Source: Chelydra serpentina
Taxonomy: Eukaryota > Chordata > Testudines > Chelydridae
Length of the DNA stretch: 64,000 nucleotides
Assembly: GCA_037349315.1 (NCBI GenBank)
Contig: JBAIAC010000026.1
Span: 3,224,001 to 3,288,000 of the forward strand
Direction: 5' to 3'
Numbering within the stretch: position 1 is the stretch's first letter; each line of letters opens with the position of its first letter. This document shows positions 1 through 10,684 of this stretch, piece by piece. The translations under genes and the position numbers were made by a program. A model generated the notes under the pieces. It had not been told where the DNA came from, made no database searches, and saw nothing but the letters and a program-made list of their open reading frames with translations.

Positions 1-213
1 GGGGCTCTGCATTTTCATTTAATTTTAAATGAAGCTTCTTAAGCATTTTAAAACCCTTATTTATTTTACATACAACAATAGTTTAGTTCTATATTAGTCT
101 TCTAGAAAGAGACCTTCTAAAAACGTTAAAATGTAGCACTGGCACGCGAAACCTTAAATTAGAGTGAATAAATGAGGACTCGGCACACCACTTCTGAAAG
201 GTGCTGACCCCTG
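1..213. mobile_element. hAT MITE, cut by the window edge
   Basis: This matches the element at 9323-9626 over its whole visible length. It shares the AT-rich core with the tacaacaatagtttagtt stretch and the terminal part reading gctgacccctg. The other terminus lies outside the window, so no target duplication can be read. The family is non-coding and non-autonomous. Confidence 0.8.
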
Positions 214-1834
214 AGCTAGTGTGACGTGCTGGTCTCCAGCAGAAGGGGTTAGCTCCTGCCCAGCGACACCAGAGGGACTAGTGTGGAACCTTAAAGAGGG
301 CAAAAGACTTTGCTGTTTACTTTCCCCAGCCCTGTGAAGATGGGAGGAATTTGCTTGCATGACTCATCAGTTGAGTTTGCAGCTCTGAGCAGAAAGGGGG
401 AAGGGAATAAAAACCCCTAACAAGTAGGAAAGGTTTCTTTATACTGCTTGGGCGGGGGGGCGGGGGGGAGGATTACCAGGCATAAGCAAAAGATCCCCAG
501 TGCTTAGCCTGGGTCATCCCTAAAGGACAGGTAGCACTTCCTTAGTATAGAAGCATCTGTTTCATTTTGAAACTTAAGATTGGAACTCATTTGTGTGTAT
601 GTTAGCCTGCTTTAACCTTGTCAATAACTCTTGTTTCTGTTTCCTAGTTAATACGTCTTTAGAGAGTTTATTACAGGGGTTGTCTTTGTGTGAGATCTAA
701 GATGCAATTGGGCTGGTCCTTTGGACCTGGGAGTAACCTGAATATTCCTGTGATCCTGGCATAAGGGCCATCTGTGGCAAAGGCAGGCTTGCCTAGGTGG
801 CAGGACAGATTGGAGTGCCCAAGGGGCTGTCTGTGGCTCCCTGTTGAGACTGTTCTAGTGCCCGAGGAGTATGAACGTGCCAATTGGTTGGTGAAATCTA
901 AGGCTAGAAATCCCCGCCAGCGTGGGTGAGGCCACTGCCCAGGGCTCTGCCCAGAGGCTGGTACTCTGGCTCTTGAGCTGCTGCAGCACAGCGTGGCACT
1001 CGGAATTGCTGCTCACATTCTCATTATTGTTGAAGAATCAAAGTGCTGGTTTCTTCTTCACTCTGCCGCTGCTCTGGCTGTGTGTGGTAGCTTGTGCTGT
1101 GCCATGGAAGGGCTGTGCCGTGTTCGCAGCTGGCGAGGCCTTGGGGTAGGCCTGGAGGTGTTTCTTCCATTCCAAAAGAGGCTGTGTTGATGGCACAAGC
1201 CACCTAGCCCTCTGCAGGATTTCTGCACTCAAACCGGTTTTTCTAATGCGGGTTGTGGCAGTTGTAATCCCTGCAGGGGTTGCTTGATTTCTCCATGTGT
1301 ATGTGCTGCTCCTCTTCAGCACCCACTCTGGGAGATTCATGGTGCCATGCTATTCAGAAAAGCACTGCTGTAAATAGCATCATGCAGTACCAGGCCTGTG
1401 GTGTCCACTGCCTCCAGATCCAATCAGACATGCGCCGTGTAGAAGAAAGGTGGCTTTTCCTAATTGCTGAAGCTGCGATCTTGCCTGGAATCTGAGAGTC
1501 AAGCTAAGTGCTTAAACCTTCTCTACACATGCAGTTATTCTGGAGCAGCTATTGCACCTTTAAATTCACAGCATATCTTACTCCAAATGAACTCTGAAGC
1601 ATAGATAAGCCCTTAGTCTAGTGCCTCATCCATGGTTGCAAGCTTCCCTTCCTGTCACCTGTGCACCTGGAGGTGGGATTTGATCCTGCGGTTGGAACTG
1701 TTAACTACATTCTGTTTTGATGCGCAACAAGGAATTGAATCCAGCTTCCTTCTCTTGGCTGTGTTGGCTCTGCAGGGCTAGACGGTAGAAACCAGTGTGT
1801 TAGCTCTGTTGTGAGATGACTAAACCATTCTAAA
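214..1834 (+). other. VAC14 intron, no recognised feature
   Basis: This is intronic sequence upstream of the first visible VAC14 exon. No conserved coding segment, tRNA-like head or clear repeat was recognised. The short open frames here do not resemble any family I know. Confidence 0.5.
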
Positions 1835-2577
1835 CATGGAAGAATCCCATGCACTGCTACAGGCTGGGGACCGACTGGCTAAGCAGCCGTTCTGCAGAAA
1901 AGGACCTGAGGCCTTACAGTGGATGAGAAGCTGGATACGAGTCAGCAGTGTGCCCTTGTTGCCAAAAAGGCTATCTGCATATTGGGCTGTATTAGTAGGA
2001 ACATTGCCAGCAGATCGAGGGAAGTGATTATTCCCCTCTTATTGGCACTGGTGAGGCCACATCTGGAGTATTGTGTCCAGTTTTGGGCCCCCTACTACAG
2101 AAGGGATGTGAACAAATTGGAGAGAGTCCAGCGGAGGGCAACAAAAATGATTAGGGGGCTGGGGCACATGATTTACGAGGAGAGGCTGAGGGAACTGGGC
2201 TTATTTAGTCTGCAGAAGAGAAGAGTGAGGGGGGATTTGATAGCAGCCTTCAACTACCTGAAGGGGGGTTCCAAAGAGGATGGAGCTCGGCTGTTCTCAG
2301 TGGTGGCAGATGACAGAACAAGGAGTAATGGTCTCAAGTTGCAGTGGGGGAGATCTAGGTTGGATATTGGGAAACACTTTTTCACTAGGCAGTGGTGAAG
2401 CACTGGAATGGGTTACCTAGGGAAGTGGTGGAATCTCCTTCCTTAGAAGTTTTTAAGGTCAGGCTTGACAAAGCCCTGGCTGGGATGATTTAGTTGGGGT
2501 TGGTCCTGCTTTGAGCAGGGGGTTGGACTAGATGACCTCCTGAGGTCTCTTCCAACACTAATCTTCTATGATTCTGA
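1835..2577 (+). mobile_element. CR1 LINE, 5'-truncated 3' end
   Basis: The strand encodes the C-terminal part of the CR1 ORF2 reverse transcriptase. The typical stretches [30 protein letters not shown] and [16 protein letters not shown] are visible. A frameshift at about 2390 interrupts the frame before the terminal [15 protein letters not shown] region. The 3' UTR ends in the usual CR1 tail (gttggactagatgacctcct, then attctatgattct). It is an inactive fragment inside a VAC14 intron. Confidence 0.93.
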
Positions 2578-3532
2578 CTGAATACAGCAAGGAGTAGATC
2601 TGTGGAATAGAAAAGAGCTGCTTTGCAGTGTAGAACTACATTTTACACTGGATAATTTGTGAGCAACCTGTTTGCAAGGTGGTGAAGGGATGTGCAGCAA
2701 GGGGTGGCCTAGAAAGGAAATGGCAAAGGAAACCATCCAAGCAACTGACTCTGGTAGATTTTGCTTCCCAAAGCAAACAGGCGAGAGGTCTGTGAGCTGC
2801 AGACCCCCCTCCTTGGCCTGGGTTCATTGGTGGGGCTGTGGCAGGGCTTCTGCAGGGGTTCCGTAACAATCTCATTCTGCTGTGGGGTGCTTTGTAAATA
2901 GAGTTTGTCTGAAAGGATGCAGCATTTTGCTCTGTTTTGAGCCTGCCTCAGTTGGTGCAGGGATCCAAATTCAGGCCGTGCCGGAGAAATGCTATCGCAT
3001 CCATGCAGAGACACTGCAGCAGGAGCTGGGGAAGGTGGCGGGCCTGCAGGTCAGGGACAAAAGCAGTGGCTTAGAGGGGGTGCCATTGTGCCAGCCCAGT
3101 CGGCTAGAAGGGACCATCTCTTCCTGACTCAGACCGGGTGTACTGCTGCTTTAAGCACAGATGCTTAGCAGTGGGGGAGGGTGGGTAGCGCACAAAGCCT
3201 CTGCCCAAAGTTACCGTGGCATTAGAGGTGTTGGAAGGGGACTCCCGCCCATCCCCCCTGGGTGTTGGAAGCAATGGTACATGAAAGCAGTCTTTAGGGT
3301 AGAGAATAATGGGACCTTGGGGGGTTGTGCTTGTCCGGCCCTCTGGAAGCAGATGAGTGCATGGGCCCCAGGAGGTGCTTTCCTGGGCCAACTGGGAGAA
3401 GTTTGGGGTGGTTTGTAAAGAACAACCCGGCTCTCTCTCTGAACCCATGCAGAGGGCTTGGTGTGGGGGTCTGTCTGCTTGATGGACTGATTGTTTTCAC
3501 CTCCATTGATTGCCTGTCTGTTCTGGCCACAG
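2578..3532 (+). other. VAC14 intron ending in a splice acceptor
   Basis: This is unique-looking intronic sequence. It ends in a pyrimidine-rich tract and the acceptor cacag at 3528-3532, directly before the VAC14 exon. I looked for the preceding VAC14 exon here and did not see it. Confidence 0.6.
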
Positions 3533-3683
3533 ATCTGCGCCTGCAGCTGCTGGACGTGAAGAATAACCCCTACCTGATCAAGGCTCTCTACGGGCTGCTG
3601 ATGCTTCTGCCTCAGAGCAGTGCCTTCCAGCTCCTCTCCCACCGGCTGCAGTGCGTGCCCAACCCCGAGCTCCTGCAGACCAC
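3533..3683 (+). CDS. VAC14: VAC14 penultimate coding exon
   Basis: Vac14 is the HEAT-repeat scaffold that holds the lipid kinase PIKfyve and the phosphatase Fig4 together on endosomal and vacuolar membranes, where the complex makes and turns over PI(3,5)P2. The exon encodes part of the C-terminal Fig4-binding and oligomerisation region. The residues [19 protein letters not shown] followed by [20 protein letters not shown] are, as I recall them, almost identical to mammalian VAC14. The exon is 151 nt. It starts with two bases that complete a codon begun in the previous exon and ends two bases into a codon at the donor gtgagt (3684). The missing base comes from the exon at 13664, so the two exons join in phase. 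Earlier exons lie left of the window. Nothing looks broken. Confidence 0.97.
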
Positions 3684-3755
3684 GTGAGTGACACCAGCTG
3701 GGGAGTAACTCCTTCCCCTTTCAGTATGGTCCTGACACTATCACAGAGAGTCTGG

Positions 3756-4042
3756 GGGTAGGTCTACACTTACCCGTGGCGTCGGATCGATGTTCTGGGT
3801 TCGATTTATCGCGTCTTGTCTAGACGCGATAAATCGAACCAGGAAGTGCTCCCCCGTCGACGCTGGTAATCCAGCTCGACGAACAGAGTAGGCGGAGTCG
3901 ACGGGGGAGCCTGCGCGCCGCGTCTGGACCCCGGGTAAGTACCTTTTCATTCGAACTAAGATACTTCGACTTCAGCTACGTTATTCACGTAGCTGAAGTT
4001 GCGTATCTCAGTTCGAATTGGGGGGTTGGTGTAGACCAGCCC
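3756..4042. mobile_element. PIF/Harbinger MITE, TSD TGG
   Basis: The ends read gggtaggtctacact and gtgtagaccagccc, which are inverted repeats. They are flanked by the 3-bp duplication tgg (3753-3755 and 4043-4045). The interior is palindromic: cgatttatcgcgtc pairs with gacgcgataaatcg (about 3801-3835), and acttcagctacgt with acgtagctgaagt (about 3970-4000). Related copies lie at 29734-30008 and 32509-32782. It is non-coding and sits 72 bp downstream of the VAC14 donor site. Confidence 0.9.
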
Positions 4043-4045
4043 TGG

Positions 4046-7000
4046 GACTCCAGCCCTCTGCAGAGACTGCCCTGACCTAGAGTGCCTGGAGCACTAGAGG
4101 CCCTGGGAGCGCTCGCCGTCCTCTTGCATTCCTGCCAGCCGTGTATGCGTTATCCTCAGGGAACGGGCCCGGCCCACGTTGGTCCTAAACCTAGAGCTCC
4201 CAATACCTTATGCGCCTGGCTCAGCAACATCCCTTATGAAGGCCCAATCCTGCAGGTGCTGAGCCGCCTCCACTCCTTCAGTGATGCAGCCTGGGGTAGG
4301 GTGCAGGGAGTCAAAGGGCCATTCTGATGAGGAAGAATAGCGACATGGCGAGGGGGGACCTGAACTGTGCTCAGTTGTGGGGCGGTGACACGGCTAATTG
4401 TATTTAGCGTGGCTGCCCTTAGCTTTAATACAAAGCTGTAGGGACCGAAGAGCCTGAGACTTGGCTGCTTGCATCAAGATGGAGCAATGCATGCTGGGAC
4501 CCCGTGGGCTCGAGCTGCCACCTCTGCAGTGGGTAGTTGGCGGGAGACACAGGCAGGAGCATGTGTTTATAGCAGACTCTCACCCTCCGGTAACATCACT
4601 GAGGTGCCAGGGCACCTCTGCCTTCTGCAGCCGTCGAGGGCTGCAGAGCAGCCTGCGGGCACCATCTACGTGCGGGGCTCTAGAGCGTTCAGGCGTCTGA
4701 GCCGTTTCGCAGGCCAGACCGGACCCCTTCTGTGTGCGAGCAGCAGCCGGGCCTGGCTCTGAGACACCTGCCCGCGGAGCTGGGTGTCAGGCCTGAGGCT
4801 TCCTCCTGCGCACGCTGCCGCCTGCCAGGGCTCGGGGCGCGCTCCTTGCCCCGCGCTGTGGAGCGCTCGCTCGGCTTTTGTCTATATTTGGTAACCCTTG
4901 GAGGGCTGTGCCTCATCCACAGGCATTTGGCATCCGGCATGGAAAATTTCACTTGCAGGGTCGCCATGGAAACAAGCAGAGCACTGGAGGAGATTTACAC
5001 TGAACGGAGACCGTTCCCATCAGCAGCTCCCATCGGCTGCCCCAGCGTGTTAGGAACAGCCCCTGGGAGCCTACCCAGGGGGCTGCCTGCCCGAGGCTTG
5101 CCAGCACCGGGCATCATGGGGAGCCAGCACGTCTCGCACTCAGCCTCCTACACTGGGAGCTGCTTCAGCCCTTTCCCCCCTGCAGCGCACACACCAGTGC
5201 TAGCAGCCCTGCGAGTCCGGTGGGCTGCTGGGCCCGGGCTACTCTGGCCTTTCAGAGCCATTGATCACCTTTGCCTGCTCTGCCTCTGCTGTCTCGCCAG
5301 CAGTCACCTGCCTGGCATGTATCTGCAGCTCTTGGCCCCTATGCCGCTGGGCAGGACCACAGCCCCTCGGTGCACCTGATTCTGGTTACGCAGGAGCTCG
5401 GGCTACATGATTATAAGGGTCCCTTCTGGCTTTAACTCTACGGACTGGCTGGGACGCTGCTTAGGGGGCAGGGACCTAGACATCAGCTGTGCAGACTGGG
5501 CCAGGAACCTCATCAGTACCCAGCCCGGCATGCCCATCTACTGTATACCGAGCCAGCTCTGCATCCTGCTGCAGGCAGCGAGCTCTCCAGCCGGTGTGTA
5601 CCTCTCCGGCTGGGCTCACGGCGCAGCAAAAAGGGGTTGACCTAGTGACCTAGTGGCTGGTGCCCTCCAGTTTGGAGCCAGAGATCAGGGCTTGCCTTAT
5701 TGCTTCGCTCTTCAGGCTGGCCCAGGGCGGCCAGGTTCTGATCCTTGCTGGACATCTGTCCACCATGGTATGAAATCTCTGGGGCAGAATGCAGCTAGCT
5801 GAGGGAGGCCAGTCAGGCAAGGCCTCCTGGGAGAGGGAAGCTGTGGCATGCCAGGGTCTCCAGCCGGTGCTGTTAATTCTTTGCTATTATAAAACCGGTG
5901 CCAGGCATAAAATGTCCCAGTGTATGTGGCCCTCCTCTTCTCTTGGCAGTGATGAGGCATCTCTTGGCTGTGGTGGGGAGGGCTCCTAGGGACATCTCCA
6001 CCCTGGCCCAGGTCAGCCCACCCCATCTCCGTTCGGCTGGGCTGCCCCACTTGGCGGGGAAGTAGCTCTTTCAAAGTCCAGGCTAATGAGCTGGGAGGGC
6101 TGCTCCTCAGCGGCAGCACATCCCTTCTGGAGACATTAAAGGCTTATCCCTCCTCTGCAAAGCCATGGGGACAGAGTTCCAAGATGTGCAGAAAGCAGAT
6201 CCTTGCCTTTTAACTAGTCCCTAGGCAGGCTGTTATCCAGAGCCTCTCGCTCCCCAGCCTGTGCGCTCAGGAGCATTGGCCTCTGTTCTCAGCCAGGGTA
6301 TTTTTTTGAGTGTGAGCAGTTATATTTGTGTGTGTGTTCAGAGGGGGGAAGGGGTTTCCTCCCTTCGCCCCTGACTACCGGGCTTTTGGAGCAATCAGAG
6401 CTGTCAGACAGACTGAGCATCTGATTAACTGTGACCTACATTCCATTAAACATCGAAGCCCGCTTTGATAACAGACCAAGCTGCCCCTCCGTGGGGGAAG
6501 CCAGCTGGGGCAGAAGCAAGCCGTGGGGGAAAGGTGTCGACCCACTGGCTGGACAGAGATGCCTGGCGGGTTTTCCATACCCATCAAGATGGCCCATCTC
6601 CTTTGCACTCCTTGTACGAACCAGATCTCTTCTTAAACATCTCTTTGCAGAGAGGACTGTTGCATTTATCCCTGGATGTGAGTTTCCCTGGGTTCCCCAG
6701 TCTGACCATCACTGAGCCTTGGGTTAATCTCTTAATCCAAGAGTGGGGGTCGGCACAGGAGAGTTGCACGTCCGTTCTTCCTGTCTGTTACAGTTATTCA
6801 TCCATTGCACTAGACACATGGCGAGAGGCCATCCGTGCGCCCACAGCTTTACAGTCTGAATAGACAAGACAAGGGGGTCGCGGGGGGGCTCAGCACTGAG
6901 GTGTGCCTCTCACTAGGTCACCCAGCAGGCCAGTGGCACAGCTGGAGTTTGAACCCAGGACTGCCAATCCAGTGTCCTACCTGTTAGCCCGCGCTGCCTC

Positions 7001-9029
7001 TCAGGGTTCCTGAGGTTTTGGCTACCACGTGGCAGTCTTCTTCAGAGAAACCCCCAAATCCAGAGAGAGCCAGCCAAAACCTGGCCTGAAACAGACTGTT
7101 TGCAGCATTTAAAACATCCGCAGCGTGGTGGCTTAGCATCCTGGCCATCCTGCTCTGAGGGGCCGGGTTCACAAGTGCTGCAGTCCGTGTGAAAGGGAGC
7201 TGGGTGCTGTCACTCCCTGTAGGCTTTACATCTCCAAACCAGCACAACTGTACCACGGCCTCCAGCATGTCCTTCCTCCCGTGGAGGGTCTTGCTGCTGG
7301 CGGGGATTCTGTGCCCCATTCCTCGTCTCGGCCTGTCTGCTGAGGGGCCAGCAGTGATGGGAGTGGCCACCTGTCCCCTATGAACAAGACCGAGGCCATC
7401 GATTCTTTTTACATGAGCCTCCAAGGAGCTGGTAATGCACTTTGGTCACTAGCAATCAATCAGAGGCCACATTTTGTGGCAAAAGGTTCATTGCAGGTGC
7501 CCGGAGTGCTCCAGTCCCCTTGGCCATCCCTTCGCAGGACTGGAGCAGCAGTGGTGGTGTTGCAGGGGGGCGGCATTCCTGTTCGCATCTGCCTGCAGTA
7601 CTCGGTGCCTGCCAAGATGACACTTGTCTCAGGCTAGTGCTCTTTGCACTTCGGCTTCACGGACGCTTGTCCACAAGCAAATGCCAACGGCAGCCCAGTG
7701 CAGTGTGCTGGAGGTGATCAGCTGTCAGCCAGCATTGTGGGGCTGCACTCTGCTGGGCTCTCTGCCTGTGACCCTAGCAGTGTTCCTCTGTGGCTTTAGA
7801 GAAAATAAATAGTATGTTGTGGTCGTGATAGGGACCCAGGTAATCACATGGCTTCAGCCCATGAGCCCTGCCTGCTCTAACAGGATCAGCTTGGCCACAT
7901 GTTTCTCACCACTGTCCCAGCCCAGTGTAGACAGGACCTTGGGCAGACCCGCTCGACTTCAGGAACAAGGAGGCCAGGAGGGAGAATCAGACGGGGCCCT
8001 TGGACCCTGTGAGCTGAGAGCCATGGCAGGAGCTCCCCAGCACTGCATGGCACTGCCAGGCAGAACAGGGCCTAGGTCAGTTGCTGGCTCAGCACGCCTG
8101 GCTCTGAAAGGAGTGTTAGCCACTTGCTAAGCAGAATAGCAGTGTCTGTTCCCACCCCCTCCCGGGGGACCCCAATCAGTGCTGACCTCCCAGCCTTGCC
8201 AGGGCTGCTGCTTGCCACCTTCTCGCCCCGCAGTTCTGTCTTCCCAGCCACTGAGCAGGTCCCGAAAGCTGAGCAGAGATGCCCCAGCCATCGGCTGGAA
8301 ACAGGAACTCAAGCAGCATCTGATTCAGCGGGAGAAACTGGGCCATTCAGCGCCGTCTGTCTAAGCATTTCAGAGATATTCTCTGCTGCTCTGTAGCATG
8401 TAGTGGCTGACTGAAGGGTTAATCCTTCAGCGGGGGGCGTTTTTCTTCCTCTTCTAAGCTCCTCAAAGCTAAACAAACAGGCCCTGTCTATTTCTGCCCC
8501 TCCTCCGTTCATCACCTTGTGTGTGTAGGTAGGGTGTTGATTTCCCAAATGTCAAGCTCCGCGGATTGTGCTCCCTCCCCAAAATATTCAGGCCAGGGGG
8601 AACCTCTCCTGGCAGTGTCTCGGGCGGGAAGCCCTACCTCAGACACGCATGCACCCGGCCCACAGGCTGAGTCTCAGCTTTGCTCCTAATTCCAATTAAT
8701 CTCGAGAAGACAAACGCTCTTTATGATCTGGCCAAGCACAGCTAGAACTCGGCCAGCAGGAGCCGGGAGGCGGGGTTCCCGTACTGCTGTGGGAAAGGAT
8801 TAAACGCTAGCGGTTTAGTGCCTTGCGCTTTTCCCCTCCTGGAACGCACAGCATGAGGAGCCTTGGCGGAGCGGTGTGGGAGGAGACTAGGGCTGGAATA
8901 GCCGTCTGCGCGTGCGTTATCCTCCTCTCGTCTGTGCTCTTACACTGGGATTGCAAGTTCTTCAGGGCAGGGACTGACTGTCTGTACAGCACCCAGCACA
9001 GTGGGGCCTTACCATACACAAGTATGGAA
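4046..9029 (+). other. VAC14 last intron, mostly unassigned
   Basis: No exon-like or coding segment is recognisable. Apart from the MIR-like remnant at 6890-7003, the only other repeat hint is near 8950-9010, where ttcagggcagggactg followed by tgtacagcacccagcacagt resembles an old amniote interspersed repeat. The ORFs here are short and show no family resemblance. Confidence 0.5.
6890..7003 (+). repeat. MIR-like ancient SINE remnant
   Basis: The order of short blocks fits the MIR core and tail: ggtcacccagcaggccagtg, ggcacagctggagtttgaac, then a terminal run ending in cgctgcctctc. It is old and diverged, with no visible target duplication. Confidence 0.6.
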
Positions 9030-9260
9030 GGGCTTTGGCAGAACTGGTGGGAATGGGGGACTAGGAGTGGAATAGCAGGGGGTGCCTGTCTGGATGGAGG
9101 GGCATCAGAAGAGCTTGGGTCGGGAACTAAGTGGAATAGCAGAGGTCAGGTCTGGATTTAGGGTATTGGCAGAGCTGTAGGGGGTCTCTCGGGTTGGAAT
9201 TACTCAGGGGGCTGCAAGTCTGGATTGAGGAGCATTGGTAGAATTGTAGGACTGGAAGGG
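9030..9260. repeat. degenerate minisatellite, about 65-70 bp unit
   Basis: About three and a third imperfect units are present. Each carries a block like ggcagaactg or ggcagagctg, then a ggaatagcag-like block, then a tctggattgagg-like block. The units differ by many substitutions. The array abuts the antisense CR1 end that starts near 9243. Confidence 0.5.
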
Positions 9261-9690
9261 ACCTCGAGAGGTCATCTAGTCCAGTCCTCTGCTCTCATGG
9301 CAGGACTAAGTATTATCTAGACCAGGGGTAGGCAACCTATGGCACTGGTGCCAAAGGCGGCACGCGAGCTGATTTTCAGTGGCATTCACACTGCACGGGT
9401 CCTGGCCTGGGGGGCTTTCCATTTTAATTTAATTTTAAGTGAAGCTTCTTAAACATTTTTAAAACTTTATTTACTTTACATACAACAATAGTTTAGTTAT
9501 ATATTAAAGACTTATAGAAAGAGACCTTCTAAAAATGTTAAAATATATTACTGGCACGCGAATCCTTAAATTAGAGTGAATAAATGAAGACTCGGCCCAC
9601 CACTTCTGAAAGGTTGCCGACCCCTGATCTAGACCATCCCTGACAGGTGTTTGTCCAACCTGCTCTTAAAAATCCCCAATGATGGAGATT
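9243..9690 (-). mobile_element. CR1 3'-end fragment, split by an hAT MITE
   Basis: The minus strand reads as a CR1 3' end. On plus it is ggactggaagggacctcg, gaggtcatctagtccag, then, after the MITE at 9323-9626, catccctgacaggtgtttgt and tgatggagattccacaacct. The two halves join without loss once the MITE and one copy of its 8-bp duplication are removed, so the CR1 was in place first. Confidence 0.85.
9323..9626. mobile_element. hAT MITE with perfect 8-bp TSD
   Basis: The element is 304 bp with terminal inverted repeats caggggtaggcaacct and aggttgccgacccctg (one internal mismatch). It is flanked by identical 8-bp duplications atctagac at 9315-9322 and 9627-9634. The interior is AT-rich and non-coding. 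The same family is present at 1-213. It is inserted in an antisense CR1 fragment. Confidence 0.95.
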
Positions 9691-9696
9691 CCACAA

Positions 9697-10684
9697 CCTC
9701 CCAGTATCAAGTGGAGTGCCCCAAGGGTCGGTGCTGGGGCCGGTTTTGTTCAATATCTTCATTAACGATCTGGAGGATGGTGTGGACTGCACCCTTAGCA
9801 AGTTTGCAGATGACACTAAACTGGGAGGAGTAGTTGATACGCTGGAGGGTAGGGATAGGATACAGAGGGACCTAGACAAATTAGAGGATTGGGCCAAAAG
9901 AAATCTGATGAGGTTCAACAAGGACAAGTGCAGAGTCCTGCACTTAGGACGGAAGAATCCCATGCACTGCTACAGACTAGGGACCGAATGGCTGGGCAGC
10001 AGTTCTGCAGAAAAGGACCTAGGGGTTACAGTGGACGAAAAGCTGAATATGAGTCAACAGTGTGCCCTTGTTGCCAAGAAGGCTAACGGCATTTTGGGCT
10101 GTATAAGTAGGGGCATTTCCAGCAGATCGAGGGACGTGATCATTCCCCTCTATTCGGCACTGGTGAGGCCTCATTTGGAGTACTGTGTCCAGTTTTGGGC
10201 CCCACACTACAAGAAGGATGTGGATAAATTGGAAAGAGTCCAGCGGAGGGCAACAAAAATGATTAGGGGGCTGGAGCACATGATTTATGAGGAGAGGCTG
10301 AGGGAACTGGGATTGTTTAGCCTGCAGAAGAGAAGAGTGAGGGGGGATTTGATAGCTGCTTTCAACTACCTGAAAGGGGGTTCCAAAGAGGCTGGATCTA
10401 GACTGTTCTCAGTGGTAGAAGATGACAGAACAAGGAGTAATGGTCTCAAGTTGCAGAGGGGGAGGTTTAGGTTGGATATTAGGAAAAACTTTTTCACTAG
10501 TAGGGTGGTGAAGCACTGGAATGGGTTACCTAGGGAGGTGGTGGAATCTCCTTCCTTAGAGGTTTTTAAGGTCAGGCTTGACAAAGCCCTGGCTGGGATG
10601 ATCTAGTTGGGGTTGGTCCTGCTTTGAGCAGGGGGTTGGACTAGAACCTCCTGAGGTCCCTTCCAACCCTGAGATTCTCTGATT
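9697..10684 (+). mobile_element. CR1 LINE, 5'-truncated, open RT C-terminus
   Basis: A continuous frame from 9716 to 10606 encodes the last 296 residues of CR1 ORF2. It opens with the reverse-transcriptase palm, [20 protein letters not shown], followed by the catalytic block FADDTK. The C-terminal ends ([20 protein letters not shown] and [19 protein letters not shown]) follow. The 3' UTR carries ggttggactagaacctcctg and a terminal gattctctgatt. The endonuclease and N-terminal RT are missing, so it cannot move. The absence of stops suggests a fairly young copy. Confidence 0.95.
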
